Origin: Planctomonas sp. JC2975
GTDB taxonomy: Bacteria; Actinomycetota; Actinomycetes; Actinomycetales; Microbacteriaceae
Assembly (NCBI RefSeq): GCF_012985205.1
Contig: NZ_JABEKS010000002.1
Location: 186,001-250,000 of the forward strand
Direction: 5' to 3'
Length of the DNA stretch: 64,000 nucleotides
A program made the translations under genes and the position numbers. Position 1 is the first letter of the stretch. Each line of letters opens with the position of its first letter. The notes under the pieces are model-generated. The model had not been told where the DNA came from. It saw nothing but the letters and a program-made list of their open reading frames with translations, and did not search any database. Shown here piece by piece: positions 1 to 8,696 of this stretch.

Positions 1-1488
1 GACGTTTTGTCCGGGGTTGAGTCCGGACGGTCGTGCTGTGCTGCCGGCGGTGCCAGTGCCGGAGTAGAAGTAGAGGTTTCCGCTGGGGGTGATTCCGAGG
101 ATGTCGGGTTTCCCGTCTCCGTTGAGGTCGCCTGCACCGATCACCTGGGTGAACATGTTCCATCCCCAGTCGACGTTGATGCTGGGTGCCAGGCCGGAGA
201 TGTCGTATCCGCTGCCGGTCTTGCCGGTTGTCCCGGTTCCGGCGTAGAAGTACAGCTGCCCGGTGGGTGTAATGCCCAGCAGGTCGGGTTTGCCGTCTCC
301 GTTGAGGTCTCCGGGTGCGACTATCTGGCTGAACATGTTCCATCCGCTCAGGCCGATTTTCTGACCGGGGCCGAATGGTGCGGTTGTCTTCCCGTTCCCC
401 GGGTAGAACCACAGAGTCCCATCCGGCTTCGTCGCCAGAAGATCCGGACGACCATCACCATTCAAATCCCCCGTCGCCACGACCGGAGACGGTCGCCATG
501 CGCTTTGAGTCGTCGCCGTGACTTGGAGCTGGGAGATGTTCCCGTTGAACTCGTCTTGATCGCCGGGAAACACCCCGGAGTCCGCGTACTGCCAGAAGGT
601 GAACGATGGCCATCCACGCGGGAGTGTCCCAGGGCCGCCCGCAACATTGCTCGGCCAGCTCGCGATGAACAACGGATTGGCCGAGAATCCTGTCGAGTCG
701 CCCGTGCAGGTTCTCCACCAGTCCGTCGTGGAGTAGATAGCGGGGAGGCGCCCGGTTCGTGAGAGGACTGTACTCGAGAAGCTCGAGATCCACGCAACCA
801 TGTCGGCCTGGCTCAAGCCGTAACACTCGGAACCGTAGGGGTTGTACTCGATGTCGAGCAGCGGTGGGAGAGTGTGGCCGTCCGGTGTCCACCCGCCGCC
901 GTTGGAGACGAAATAGTTCGCTTGCGCCGCGCCGGACGAGGTATCGGGGGTCGCGAAGTGATATGCGCCGTGGAAGAGGCCCGCTGACAGGGAGTCGCCG
1001 TACTGCTCACTGAACTGACTGCTCACATAGTCAGTGGACTCCGTCGCCTTGACGTAAGCGAAACGTGCGCCGTTCGCGTATGCGGCGCTCCAGTCGGACG
1101 GGGTGAGCTTCTGCCATGCGCTGACGTCCATGCCCAGCACGCCCGAGGGCTGACCGGAAGCCAATGCCATGGCCGGCACGATCTTGTTCGAATCTGAGGA
1201 ACCGTCGATTCGGGCGGCGATCGTAGATCCCATCGAGTGATTGTGAGCGGCGTTCATGAGCGCGAGGCTCGGATCAGTCCCTTGGACCACCCGGGCCGAC
1301 GCGGTGTGGTCTACTGAGTCCCTGGAGTCGGCTTCGGACGAAGATCGTGTCGAAGCGATGTGCGCCTCGACCATCCGAGAATCTGAGGAATGAGTTGCGA
1401 GTGTCGACCCTGGGAGCAGAATGCCTACGGTGCTGAGCAAGACTGGAACGATGATCCCGAATATGCGGTCGATGCCACGCTTGGTCAC
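1..1488 (-). CDS. Secreted GH25 lysozyme with FG-GAP/VCBS repeats (3' end off the left edge)
   Basis: The frame is open from a GTG at 1488 to the window edge (496 codons, no stop), so the C-terminus is missing. A GGGGGG ribosome site precedes the GTG. Residues 9-27 form a hydrophobic signal or anchor. A linker follows, then a glycoside hydrolase 25 (muramidase) domain at about 117-320. The family's acids are visible: D121 in GMDVSAW, and D212 and E214 in LLDIEYN. The FWQYADSG motif is also present. From about 340 there are at least three repeats carrying DLNGDG(K/R)PD, the calcium-binding FG-GAP/VCBS blade signature, each followed by aromatic-rich strands. By family it should cut the glycan backbone of peptidoglycan outside the membrane, with the repeats acting as a wall- or carbohydrate-binding propeller (inference). 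It is divergent from birA. Confidence 0.9.
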   Translation of the reverse strand, partial: MTKRGIDRIFGIIVPVLLSTVGILLPGSTLATHSSDSRMVEAHIASTRSSSEADSRDSVDHTASARVVQGTDPSLALMNAAHNHSMGSTIAARIDGSSDSNKIVPAMALASGQPSGVLGMDVSAWQKLTPSDWSAAYANGARFAYVKATESTDYVSSQFSEQYGDSLSAGLFHGAYHFATPDTSSGAAQANYFVSNGGGWTPDGHTLPPLLDIEYNPYGSECYGLSQADMVAWISSFSSTVLSRTGRLPAIYSTTDWWRTCTGDSTGFSANPLFIASWPSNVAGGPGTLPRGWPSFTFWQYADSGVFPGDQDEFNGNISQLQVTATTQSAWRPSPVVATGDLNGDGRPDLLATKPDGTLWFYPGNGKTTAPFGPGQKIGLSGWNMFSQIVAPGDLNGDGKPDLLGITPTGQLYFYAGTGTTGKTGSGYDISGLAPSINVDWGWNMFTQVIGAGDLNGDGKPDILGITPSGNLYFYSGTGTAGSTARPSGLNPGQNV

Positions 1489-1542
1489 AACATCCCCCCG
1501 ATTGTTGTCGAACACTCACCAGGCTACGAGAGGGTCGCGGTA

Positions 1543-2379
1543 ATGACGTTGCGACGCGGCAACCATGCGGAAGAAGCAGACCCCGAAGGTCTTCCGAGGT
1601 CGCGCGGCATCGCGACACGGCTCATACTGCTTGCGACGGCCGGATCCACGAACAGCGAGCTTGCCGAACGGCTCCGCAGAGAGCCCGCGGTCGCCTGGCC
1701 GGAATTCGCGGTTCTCGCCACCCTGAATCAAACGGCCGGGCGCGGTCGACTTGGGAGAGAGTGGAAGGCACCTCCGGGGACCATGCTTGCCGTCTCGGTG
1801 GTGCTGCGGCCCGCGCGCCATCTGACCGTCGTGACATCCCGCACGCTGGGCTGGCTGCCGCTGTTGGCTGGCGTGGCCATGACGGAGGCGCTTCGCTCGC
1901 TCGACGTCCGGGCGACTCTGAAGTGGCCGAATGACGTCATGATCGGAGGTAAGAAGGTGTGCGGCGTCCTTTGCGAGTACGACGGTCAGCAGGAGAACGT
2001 CGTCGTCGGAGCGGGGGTCAACTTGTATTTCGGCTCTGATGACCTTCCCGACGACAGGGCAACTTCGCTCGCTTTAGAAGGAGTGACAGCATCGCCCGAT
2101 GACGTCCTCTGCTCGTTTCTGACAAGCCTCAGAGCCCGCTATCGCGAGTTCATGGCCGCTTCAGGGGATTCACGCGCCTCGGGCCTGGCGCAACGTCTTG
2201 AGGAGATGTGTGAGTCCGTGGGGCAGGAGGTACGAGTCGAGCTCCCCGGCGCGGCGACCATCGAAGGACGCGCCGTCCGCATCGACGGTGAGGGCAGGAT
2301 CGTAGTGGTCGAGGATGCAATGGAACACCACGTGGCGGCAGGCGACATCATCCACCTGCGCCAGACCGGCTCTACGTGA
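1543..2379 (+). CDS. birA: Biotin--[acetyl-CoA-carboxylase] ligase, monofunctional
   Basis: This 278-residue protein makes biotinyl-AMP and transfers biotin to the carrier lysine of acyl-CoA carboxylases in the cytoplasm. Family motifs are clear: STNSEL near residue 32, the biotin/ATP loop GRGRLGREW near 70, KWPNDV near 125 and KVCGVL just after. The last 50 residues form the small SH3-like C-terminal domain. There is no N-terminal winged-helix domain, so it is unlikely to be a repressor like E. coli BirA. I chose ATG 1543 because it follows GAGAGG at good spacing and places the protein at family length; the frame stays open upstream to 1390 but that part overlaps the lysozyme start and lacks family similarity. 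Confidence 0.93.
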   Translation: MTLRRGNHAEEADPEGLPRSRGIATRLILLATAGSTNSELAERLRREPAVAWPEFAVLATLNQTAGRGRLGREWKAPPGTMLAVSVVLRPARHLTVVTSRTLGWLPLLAGVAMTEALRSLDVRATLKWPNDVMIGGKKVCGVLCEYDGQQENVVVGAGVNLYFGSDDLPDDRATSLALEGVTASPDDVLCSFLTSLRARYREFMAASGDSRASGLAQRLEEMCESVGQEVRVELPGAATIEGRAVRIDGEGRIVVVEDAMEHHVAAGDIIHLRQTGST

Positions 2380-2475
2380 ATTGTCGAGCTCGATTCGGCG
2401 TGGCCGTTTCATGAGGAACCATCGCGCTCACGAAGTCCGGATGCACCCCCTTGCCGCGCCCGATCACGGCCGACG

Positions 2476-3999
2476 TCACGACCGAATTGTTCCGGAGGTG
2501 ATGTCGGGTCGCCCTGGCAGCTCTCCTCGCGACGCGGAATTCCGTGCCAAGACGACGACAATCGACACGGCAGTACTCGCGACCGCCGCGAGGAGAATCC
2601 ACAGGGCGACCCCGCCAGGTGGTGACCACGCCGCCGGGCGCACGATGTGGAAGATGTTGGTTCCTCCGACCGCGTTACGGGTCATGACCGTGACGAACGA
2701 CCATGTTTGCGCAATTGCGACGATCGACACCACCAGCCAGCCCATTCGCGGACTGACCCGATCGGTCGTGGACTCGCGAGCGACAACCACTGAACAGGTG
2801 ATGAGGAAGATGCCGAAGGCGAGGAGGCTGTACCGCCCCTGCCAGACGTAGCCCGTGTTTCGTACAGACGCGGCTTGAACCAATGCAGGCAGGACACCGA
2901 TACCTGCGACGGAGACGAGGAGGGCGACAAGGTTTCGTCCTCGCGCAACCCCGAGCGCCACTACGAGCCCCGCGAGTGCGAACGTGATCCACACCGCGAT
3001 CACGGATTCAGGAGCGGGCGCGTCGAGCCATCCGAACACGCCGATGACGGTCGGATCGACCGGACTGATCATCTTGGATATGAAGGCAACGGCCGGACTC
3101 GATCCCACTCCCGGGCTCTTGGCAAGCGAACCGAGACTACCGGTGTAGAGGGTCCACACAACCGACCCGACCGTCGCGACGAGCGCGATCCCCGCCGCGA
3201 TCAACATTCGCCGGTTCTTCAGAAGCATCATCATGCGACGGGCCGGAGTAAGAGCAACGACGACGCCGAGCATGAGGGCGAGCCAGAGCGGTGATATACC
3301 CCGCGACGTGACCAGGAGGACCGCCGACGCGGCGATGATCCCAGCCTCCAGCTTCGAAGGGCCATGGTCGTGGCTAGCCACAAGGAGCAGCGTCGCGAAC
3401 GTGCAGATTCCGGCGGCGATCTCGAGCGAATTCGGGTTAACGGATCCTGCCAGGTAATACACCATCGGCGTCAGCGCGGCAAAGAACCCGTACTTGGCCA
3501 ACCAGAAGACCTTCAGCCGGGAGAGCGCCGTGAAAGCCACGGCCAGACATGCAGTGATCAGTAGGGCGCTGACCATCCGCATCCCGTAGCCGATGACCTG
3601 GGCGTTCCCACTGAGCAGTGACGGCCAGCCGACGAGCCAATAGTAGACAGGATTGTACAGGCCTGCAGACGTGAGCGCCTTCGTGGGCGCCATCCCGGAA
3701 TGGAAAGGCGGCATGCAAGACGCGGGCTCGGAGGTGACGAACTTGTTGCACGGCCAATCTTGCGCATTGGCGATCGCCGCCGGCACGAGAACGATGGTGT
3801 CCGGTGAACCGCTGTGCTGAGTGCCGATCAGTTCGCCGTGGGCTACCGCGGCCGCCTTGATGATGTGTGACGGTTCGTCCGGCGCGGAGCCAAGCGGCGT
3901 GCCGAGCGCATAGCAGATCGAGAGAGCGAATAATGCCGCCCAGATCCAGAGGAAGCGCCGAGCGCCCAGTGCAGGCTCACGTCGAGCAACACGCTCCAC
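2476..3999 (-). CDS. DUF2142 polytopic membrane protein, putative GT-C-like glycosyltransferase
   Basis: The protein has 507 residues with about eleven hydrophobic segments from residue 16 onward. The motif APDEPSHIIKA near residue 40 is characteristic of DUF2142, a family found in surface polysaccharide loci and resembling lipid-linked sugar (GT-C type) transferases, where an early acidic loop residue is important. The substrate is unknown. The GTG at 3999 is preceded by GGAGG. It is convergent with birA and divergent from the PH-domain gene. Placement next to wall-glycan genes supports an envelope role (inference). Confidence 0.75.
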   Translation of the reverse strand: MERVARREPALGARRFLWIWAALFALSICYALGTPLGSAPDEPSHIIKAAAVAHGELIGTQHSGSPDTIVLVPAAIANAQDWPCNKFVTSEPASCMPPFHSGMAPTKALTSAGLYNPVYYWLVGWPSLLSGNAQVIGYGMRMVSALLITACLAVAFTALSRLKVFWLAKYGFFAALTPMVYYLAGSVNPNSLEIAAGICTFATLLLVASHDHGPSKLEAGIIAASAVLLVTSRGISPLWLALMLGVVVALTPARRMMMLLKNRRMLIAAGIALVATVGSVVWTLYTGSLGSLAKSPGVGSSPAVAFISKMISPVDPTVIGVFGWLDAPAPESVIAVWITFALAGLVVALGVARGRNLVALLVSVAGIGVLPALVQAASVRNTGYVWQGRYSLLAFGIFLITCSVVVARESTTDRVSPRMGWLVVSIVAIAQTWSFVTVMTRNAVGGTNIFHIVRPAAWSPPGGVALWILLAAVASTAVSIVVVLARNSASRGELPGRPDITSGTIRS

Positions 4000-4135
4000 C
4001 CCAGATGACCTCCGGCCCTGCCAGCAACCCGATTGGTCTATCCAACGGCGCAGGAACCCACCATAGTCCGACCCGGATCGACCCGCGAGCGCGATAAGGG
4101 CGGCAGCATCGTGGACCTGCGGTATTAATGGGCCT

Positions 4136-4663
4136 ATGGCAGTGACGGATGGGTACGGTTCGCCGCCCGCCGAGCGTGTGGTCGCCCGACTTCATCAGCA
4201 CGCGTATCGCATGCTCGGGCCGTCCCTCGCTCTCATTGTGATCTGTGGCGTTGCAGGGTACTACGGGTCGGTGTTCGGTGGATGGGTCGGTGTCGTGATC
4301 TGGATCGCTGCGCTGTTGCTGGCGATCTTCGCATTCCTCCTGCCGCTCAGCAGCTGGCTGTCCACGCGTTACACGGTGACGACAAGGCGACTGGTCATGC
4401 GGACCGGCCTGCTCACACGTGAGCGCCGAGAGCTGTTGCACAGCAGGGGATACACCGTGACGGTGCGGGCGTCGTGGCTTCAGAGCGCGTTCCGCAGCGG
4501 GTCGATCCGCATCGGGGGAATGGATCAGAAGACTGTGGTCCAACTCCGTGCCGTGCCGCGTGTACGGGCTGTCACGGAGGCGCTCCATGATCTCATGGAG
4601 AACAGCGAGCGAGCGTACTCGGCAGGGTGGGCGCCGGGATCCGAACCTGGCGCGCAGCCCTGA
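4136..4663 (+). CDS. PH-domain (bPH2, YdbS-like) membrane protein
   Basis: The protein has 175 residues. Two adjacent membrane segments lie at about 27-47 and 50-75, followed by a bacterial pleckstrin-homology domain: RYTVTTRRLVMRTGLLTRERRELLHSRGY is the typical strand-turn-strand start (the reader should look at residues 83-111), and the domain ends near 160. Such proteins are small membrane-anchored factors of uncertain function. In many actinobacteria a gene of this type lies between birA and purK; here purK is 4 kb away. A TATTAAT sequence ends 6 nt before the ATG, so the message may be leaderless. Confidence 0.8.
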   Translation: MAVTDGYGSPPAERVVARLHQHAYRMLGPSLALIVICGVAGYYGSVFGGWVGVVIWIAALLLAIFAFLLPLSSWLSTRYTVTTRRLVMRTGLLTRERRELLHSRGYTVTVRASWLQSAFRSGSIRIGGMDQKTVVQLRAVPRVRAVTEALHDLMENSERAYSAGWAPGSEPGAQP

Positions 4664-4971
4664 GCAGATGCGAGCGTCTTTGCGTGTGCTCGAGAACGAC
4701 TCGCTCCAGCGCCGGATTATGGGCATGTCCCTCACCAACGAAGTCCGAACTGGTGACCGTGAGCGGTGTGGTCAAGACGTTCTCGAAGGGTCCGCCTCGA
4801 GACGCGTGAGACGCTGGCGTCTCGATGCACAAGGGTCGACTCTCGACTGCGATGGCCCCCTTTCGTCCATGCGGGAGCCGCGGAGCTGATCTTGTAGGCT
4901 CGATTGTCGGCTTGCGATCCGGGGGCGACTCGGTGCGATTCCCCTACGCGGGCGTATGCCAGGAGGGAACG
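4664..4971. other. Gene-free leader region before the GT-like gene
   Basis: There is no supportable coding frame in these 308 bases. The frame of the downstream gene is open here, but its residues look non-native. A 9-bp-arm hairpin lies at 4797-4825. A possible -10 box TAGGCT lies at 4893-4898, which would give the next gene a leader of about 70 nt. Confidence 0.5.
4797..4825 (+). terminator. Candidate hairpin terminator after the PH-domain gene
   Basis: The arms TCGAGACGC (4797-4805) and GCGTCTCGA (4817-4825) are perfect complements around an 11-nt loop. There is no T-run, as is common in high-GC genomes. It is 134 nt after the PH-gene stop, so it could equally be part of the next gene's leader. 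Confidence 0.35.
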
Positions 4972-6039
4972 TTGACAGGCACAGTGTTCGATCGAGTCTT
5001 TGTCCTGTATCCACGCGGTCTTCGCACCGGGGGTCCGGAGGCACTGCATCAGTTGGTCGACGAGTTGCGTGCCAGCGGTCAGGACGCATTCCTCGTTCCG
5101 CTGGACGGCAGCGAGCACCTTCCTCGCGTCGAGTCCTTCGAGCGCTATGACGCTCCGGAGGCGTCACTCGACGACAGGGCCGGGAACGCCGTGATCGTGC
5201 CTGAGATGGCGATGACGTATATGCGCAAGATACGGCATGCGCAGACCATCTGCTGGTGGCTGAGCATCGACAATTCGTCCCCGTTCATCCTGAGACAAGA
5301 ACGACGGGACAAACGCTTCGCGCGCGACCACGGCGTCGCGCACGGGGCCTGGGCCCCGAATCGGCGGGTGGCCATCGAACGGAGAATCCTCTCGGTCTAT
5401 CCGTTTGAACGCTACTTGCGGGACGCCTTGCATATCGCCCAGTCCGCGTACGCGAGGGCCTACCTGCAGACGCACTTGGGACTGTGCGCATCAATTGTGA
5501 GTGATTACATTCCTCGGGACGAGCTCGGCTTCTCGGATGAGGCCCGGGACGGATCGCGACGACGATCGGTCGCATTCAACCCGGGCAAATCCCCCTGGCT
5601 CCCTGATGTCCTGGGGCCGAGACTTCCCGATGTGGAATGGGATCCGATCGTGGGACTGGACAGACGTGGTGTCGTGCGTCTGCTGAGCAGCAGCGCCATG
5701 TACTTCGATGCCGGATACCATCCCGGCCGGGATCGCATGCCACGGGAAGCCGCCATGCTGCGTGCGGTGACGATCGTCGCGCGGCGCGGTGCCGCGGCCT
5801 ACTGGGAAGATGTTCCCATCGAGGCGCGCTTCAAGGTCTCGCAGGGCTCTGCCTTCGTGGACGAGGCCGTCGCGCGAGTGCGCGAAGCGCTTGATGATCG
5901 TGAGCGAGCAGTGGGTCTGCAGGAGACCTATCGGGACTGGATAGCGAACGACCGGCAACGTTTCGGGCTGGAAGTCCGCCGCGCTTTCATCGCGGGCTCG
6001 TGGGAGGACGACACGCCGATCCTGCCGGCTCGAGGGTGA
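4972..6039 (+). CDS. Putative polysaccharide-biosynthesis protein, glycosyltransferase-like
   Basis: A TTG at 4972 follows an excellent AGGAGG (4961-4966) by 5 nt, giving 355 residues. The N-terminus FDRVFVLYPRGLRTGGPEALHQL resembles a Rossmann strand, then a glycine-rich loop, then a helix, as in GT-B glycosyltransferase N-domains; this opening is seen in uncharacterised proteins of surface-glycan loci. No catalytic EX7E motif is obvious. There are no membrane segments, so it should be cytoplasmic. It ends 3 nt before the Wzx-type gene, so the two are probably one transcript. I cannot assign a donor or acceptor. Confidence 0.6.
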   Translation: MTGTVFDRVFVLYPRGLRTGGPEALHQLVDELRASGQDAFLVPLDGSEHLPRVESFERYDAPEASLDDRAGNAVIVPEMAMTYMRKIRHAQTICWWLSIDNSSPFILRQERRDKRFARDHGVAHGAWAPNRRVAIERRILSVYPFERYLRDALHIAQSAYARAYLQTHLGLCASIVSDYIPRDELGFSDEARDGSRRRSVAFNPGKSPWLPDVLGPRLPDVEWDPIVGLDRRGVVRLLSSSAMYFDAGYHPGRDRMPREAAMLRAVTIVARRGAAAYWEDVPIEARFKVSQGSAFVDEAVARVREALDDRERAVGLQETYRDWIANDRQRFGLEVRRAFIAGSWEDDTPILPARG

Positions 6040-6042
6040 TTC

Positions 6043-7296
6043 ATGATTCGCCGATTCGGTGGTCTCGCCGTCCTTCCCTTCATCTCATTGCTTATCCCGT
6101 TCCTTCTGCTTCCTGTGATTTCTCGGGTGGCGTCTAAGCCGGAGGTGGCAGCGCTGGGAGTGGGTGACTCCGTGGGGGCCGTCATCGCTCTGATCGTCGC
6201 GTATGGTTGGCCGCTCACCGGACCGGCGCGCGTTGCGCACCGAAGTTCGGGGCGTGCACTTCGGGAGTACGCGTTGAGCCTCGCCCCGCGGTTTCTCATC
6301 GTGGTGATCGCCTTCGTGCCTGGGGTTCTCGTGGTCGCCGCGCTGGCGCCCAGCGGCGAGGCGATCCTCAGCATTCTCTCGCTGTCGGCCGGCGCGGTGA
6401 TGGGGCTGTCGCCGTCGTGGTATTTCATTGGGCGGGGGGATTCTGCGCGGCTTGCACTCTATGAGACCTTGCCGCGCATGGCGGCCGGAGTCGTCGCGCT
6501 CGGGTTGGTTTTCTGGACTCATGACCCGATCTGGTACCCAGCATCGATGCTCGTGGGTACGGCGGCGGCCCAGGCGGCGTTCTCGTGGAGGTCCGGCGCG
6601 CTGAAATGGCTACGAAAGGGGTCGACCTGGAGGCGTGCTTCACACGATCTGCGACTAGAGACCCCCGCTGCACTCGCGATGGTCGCTGGGGGCGCATACA
6701 GCTCCGCGACCGTGGGTCTCGTCGCTGTCGGGGGAAGCGTCGGCGTTGTCGCTGTCTACGGAATGGCGGATCGACTCTTCAAGGCGTCGCTCACGGCAAT
6801 CGTCTCTGCTGCTAACGCCGTTCAAGGTTGGGTCAGCGAGGATCCGCGCCATTCGGAGGTTCGCGCGCGTGCGCGGCGAGCGGTTCTGATCCTCGGCATC
6901 GTCGGAGCTGTAGGCGCGGCAGGGATCGCCGCTCTCGGCCCGACTGTCACCGCCTGGTTCTTCGGGCCGAGTTACCGGATCGACTATGTAACGTCCTCCG
7001 CGCTGGGCCTGGCCTTCCTTGCCGTGGCGTTGAGCACCGGGTTCGGTCGGATGGTGCTCGTGCCGGTAGGCAGGGTGCGACTCGTGACTGCGAGCACGAT
7101 CGTCGGGGCGGTTGCCGGTGTGCCCGCGATCATCGTCGCCAGCGCCGTCTTCGGCGTTCGTGGTGCGGCGATAGCCTTCGGTGCATCTGAGGTGCTCGTG
7201 ACCCTCGTGCAGCTCTGCGGTCTTCTTGTGGGACGCATGCGGGATCCAGGGTCTTCTCGAAACCATCTCGAGCCGAGCATCCCGACGAAGGGATAG
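6043..7296 (+). CDS. Wzx-type polysaccharide flippase (MOP superfamily)
   Basis: The protein has 417 residues with about twelve hydrophobic segments. The N-terminal pattern GGLAVLPFISLLIPFLLLPVISR is typical of Wzx/PST transporters, which flip undecaprenyl-linked oligosaccharides across the membrane. Other family-like features are a charged YRIDY stretch late in the protein and a GRM segment before the last helices. The ATG is 3 nt after the previous stop. It is a second export option besides the Wzm/Wzt transporter at 28-29.5 kb. The substrate is probably a short repeat made by nearby enzymes (inference). Confidence 0.72.
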   Translation: MIRRFGGLAVLPFISLLIPFLLLPVISRVASKPEVAALGVGDSVGAVIALIVAYGWPLTGPARVAHRSSGRALREYALSLAPRFLIVVIAFVPGVLVVAALAPSGEAILSILSLSAGAVMGLSPSWYFIGRGDSARLALYETLPRMAAGVVALGLVFWTHDPIWYPASMLVGTAAAQAAFSWRSGALKWLRKGSTWRRASHDLRLETPAALAMVAGGAYSSATVGLVAVGGSVGVVAVYGMADRLFKASLTAIVSAANAVQGWVSEDPRHSEVRARARRAVLILGIVGAVGAAGIAALGPTVTAWFFGPSYRIDYVTSSALGLAFLAVALSTGFGRMVLVPVGRVRLVTASTIVGAVAGVPAIIVASAVFGVRGAAIAFGASEVLVTLVQLCGLLVGRMRDPGSSRNHLEPSIPTKG

Positions 7297-7912
7297 CGTT
7301 CCAGATGGGTGCTCCGTGATGACAGTGTTCGTCAGGTCCGGGGTGCTTTCAGGACGGAACGCCGAGACGCTGGGCGGGCTCTTGACGACGAATGCGATAC
7401 GCGAGTTGGGCGGCCACCGCTGACCACGGTCCGCCGTCCTCGATCACTGTGTCGGCGGCTCGAGCGTTCGAAGCTGCAAGGTGAGGCCAGGATCAGTCGC
7501 CGAGCCGCACGACGAGCGTCGATGCAGCAATCTCGACGCCTTTACGCTCAGCGGCCTGTGGGCTGCGTCGGGATTCCAGTCGCATTGACCCGCAGGAACT
7601 CGAAGATCGCGACATCGACTGCACATCCGATGAGCTCGACACCATCGAACTTCAGTGCTCAATGCGAGTATCGCCCGACATGCATGAGGGAAAGTGCGGG
7701 GCTGAGCTCCCGCGTCAGCTCGGGATCACCCGGTCAATGGGCAGCGTCGGCGGTTGCGGCCACGACGGCGCGATGGAGCCCGTCGTCACACTGCTACCGA
7801 CCCGGAAAGGGACGACGCGGCTGACTCACCAGGGTCGAGTTCAGATGATCAACACACGGTCCGCTCGTGCGATGCGAAATCCCCGAAACCGTCCAATTCG
7901 AGCTGCGGCATC
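7297..7912. other. Gene-free stretch containing a decayed reading frame
   Basis: There is no intact gene on either strand in 616 bases. The minus strand carries coding-like segments interrupted by in-frame stops, described separately as a pseudogene. Nothing recognisable was seen on the plus strand. Confidence 0.5.
7310..7911 (-). pseudogene. Decayed gene downstream of the GtrA gene, family unknown
   Basis: An ATG at 7911 starts 1 nt after the GtrA stop codon. It reads MPQLELDGFGDFASHERTVC and then a TGA. Lower down, stretches with typical GC-rich third positions resume, for example one reading ALKFDGVELIGCAVDVAIFE and another reading DTVIEDGGPWSAVAAQLAYR, separated by TGA codons and at least one frame change. 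This looks like a former translationally coupled partner of gtrA that has broken down. I do not recognise the family. The limits are approximate. Confidence 0.35.
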
Positions 7913-8506
7913 TTAATCGGCGGTGGATGACCGCACGGCAGAGGTCGGCACTCCTTCGGTAGAAGTCATGTCAGCGGGTGCGTCAGCTCCTGCTGATCCC
8001 GGCGCCGGCCGAACCCTCGCGCGGTTGGGCGAATACACCCAGAACTTGTACAACACGTACCGCACGACCGTGCCCAGTACCAGCCCGACGACATTGCTTG
8101 CGATGTTGTCGGCCAGAAGCGTGTGGAATCCGAGGAGGTAACGCGAAACAGCGATACACGCCAGCGGAACGCACATGCCGATCAAGCTCGCAACAAAGAA
8201 TTCAATGCCCTCGCGGGCGGTGTTCGACTGTCGATCGCCGGAGAAGGCCCAGTAGCGATTGCCGAGCCAGTTGACCACAATGGCCGCCAAGGTTGCGACG
8301 ATCGTCGCGAGCATGGGGCCGTGCGGCATGCGTTCGGGGTTGAACGCCGTGAGCCACAGCCCGTTGAAGACCGCGAAGTTCACGACGACACCAACGCCGC
8401 CGACCGCTCCGAACTTGATCAACTGCAGCAGTTGCGGCATCCAGCGAGCGCCCGTGCGATTCCCGGTGGCGGGTGTCGTACGTCGTTCGTCCTGGATCTG
8501 GGCCAT
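7913..8506 (-). CDS. GtrA-family four-helix membrane protein
   Basis: The 197-residue protein has four membrane helices between about 28 and 165, with the family pattern LIKFGAVGGVGVVVNFAVF in the first and NWLGNRYWAF between helices two and three. GtrA proteins are thought to move polyprenyl-phosphate-linked sugars across the membrane or to assist GT-C enzymes. The C-terminal 35 residues are polar and probably disordered. GAGGAAAG precedes the ATG. It sits between a flippase gene and purK, so a role in the neighbouring glycan pathway is likely (inference). Confidence 0.88.
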   Translation of the reverse strand: MAQIQDERRTTPATGNRTGARWMPQLLQLIKFGAVGGVGVVVNFAVFNGLWLTAFNPERMPHGPMLATIVATLAAIVVNWLGNRYWAFSGDRQSNTAREGIEFFVASLIGMCVPLACIAVSRYLLGFHTLLADNIASNVVGLVLGTVVRYVLYKFWVYSPNRARVRPAPGSAGADAPADMTSTEGVPTSAVRSSTAD

Positions 8507-8696
8507 TGTGGGCTCACTTTCCTCGGCTGGAGCGATGCGGGCGACCCTGAGATCGGAAGTTGCTCGCTGAGCGTATCCACGAGAGTTGTGAGCGTCCTAC
8601 GACTTCTCGAGATTCTGTGAGCGGCCATACAGACGACGCCTCAGGGGCGTTCACCGGTCGCTCCTCGAGACTGGTTGCGCCGGATAGGCTTTGCCA

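Noticed and set aside
1390-1542. Longer BirA start with 51 extra residues
   Set aside because: The extra part overlaps the start of the divergent lysozyme gene and has no similarity to BirA or a winged helix.
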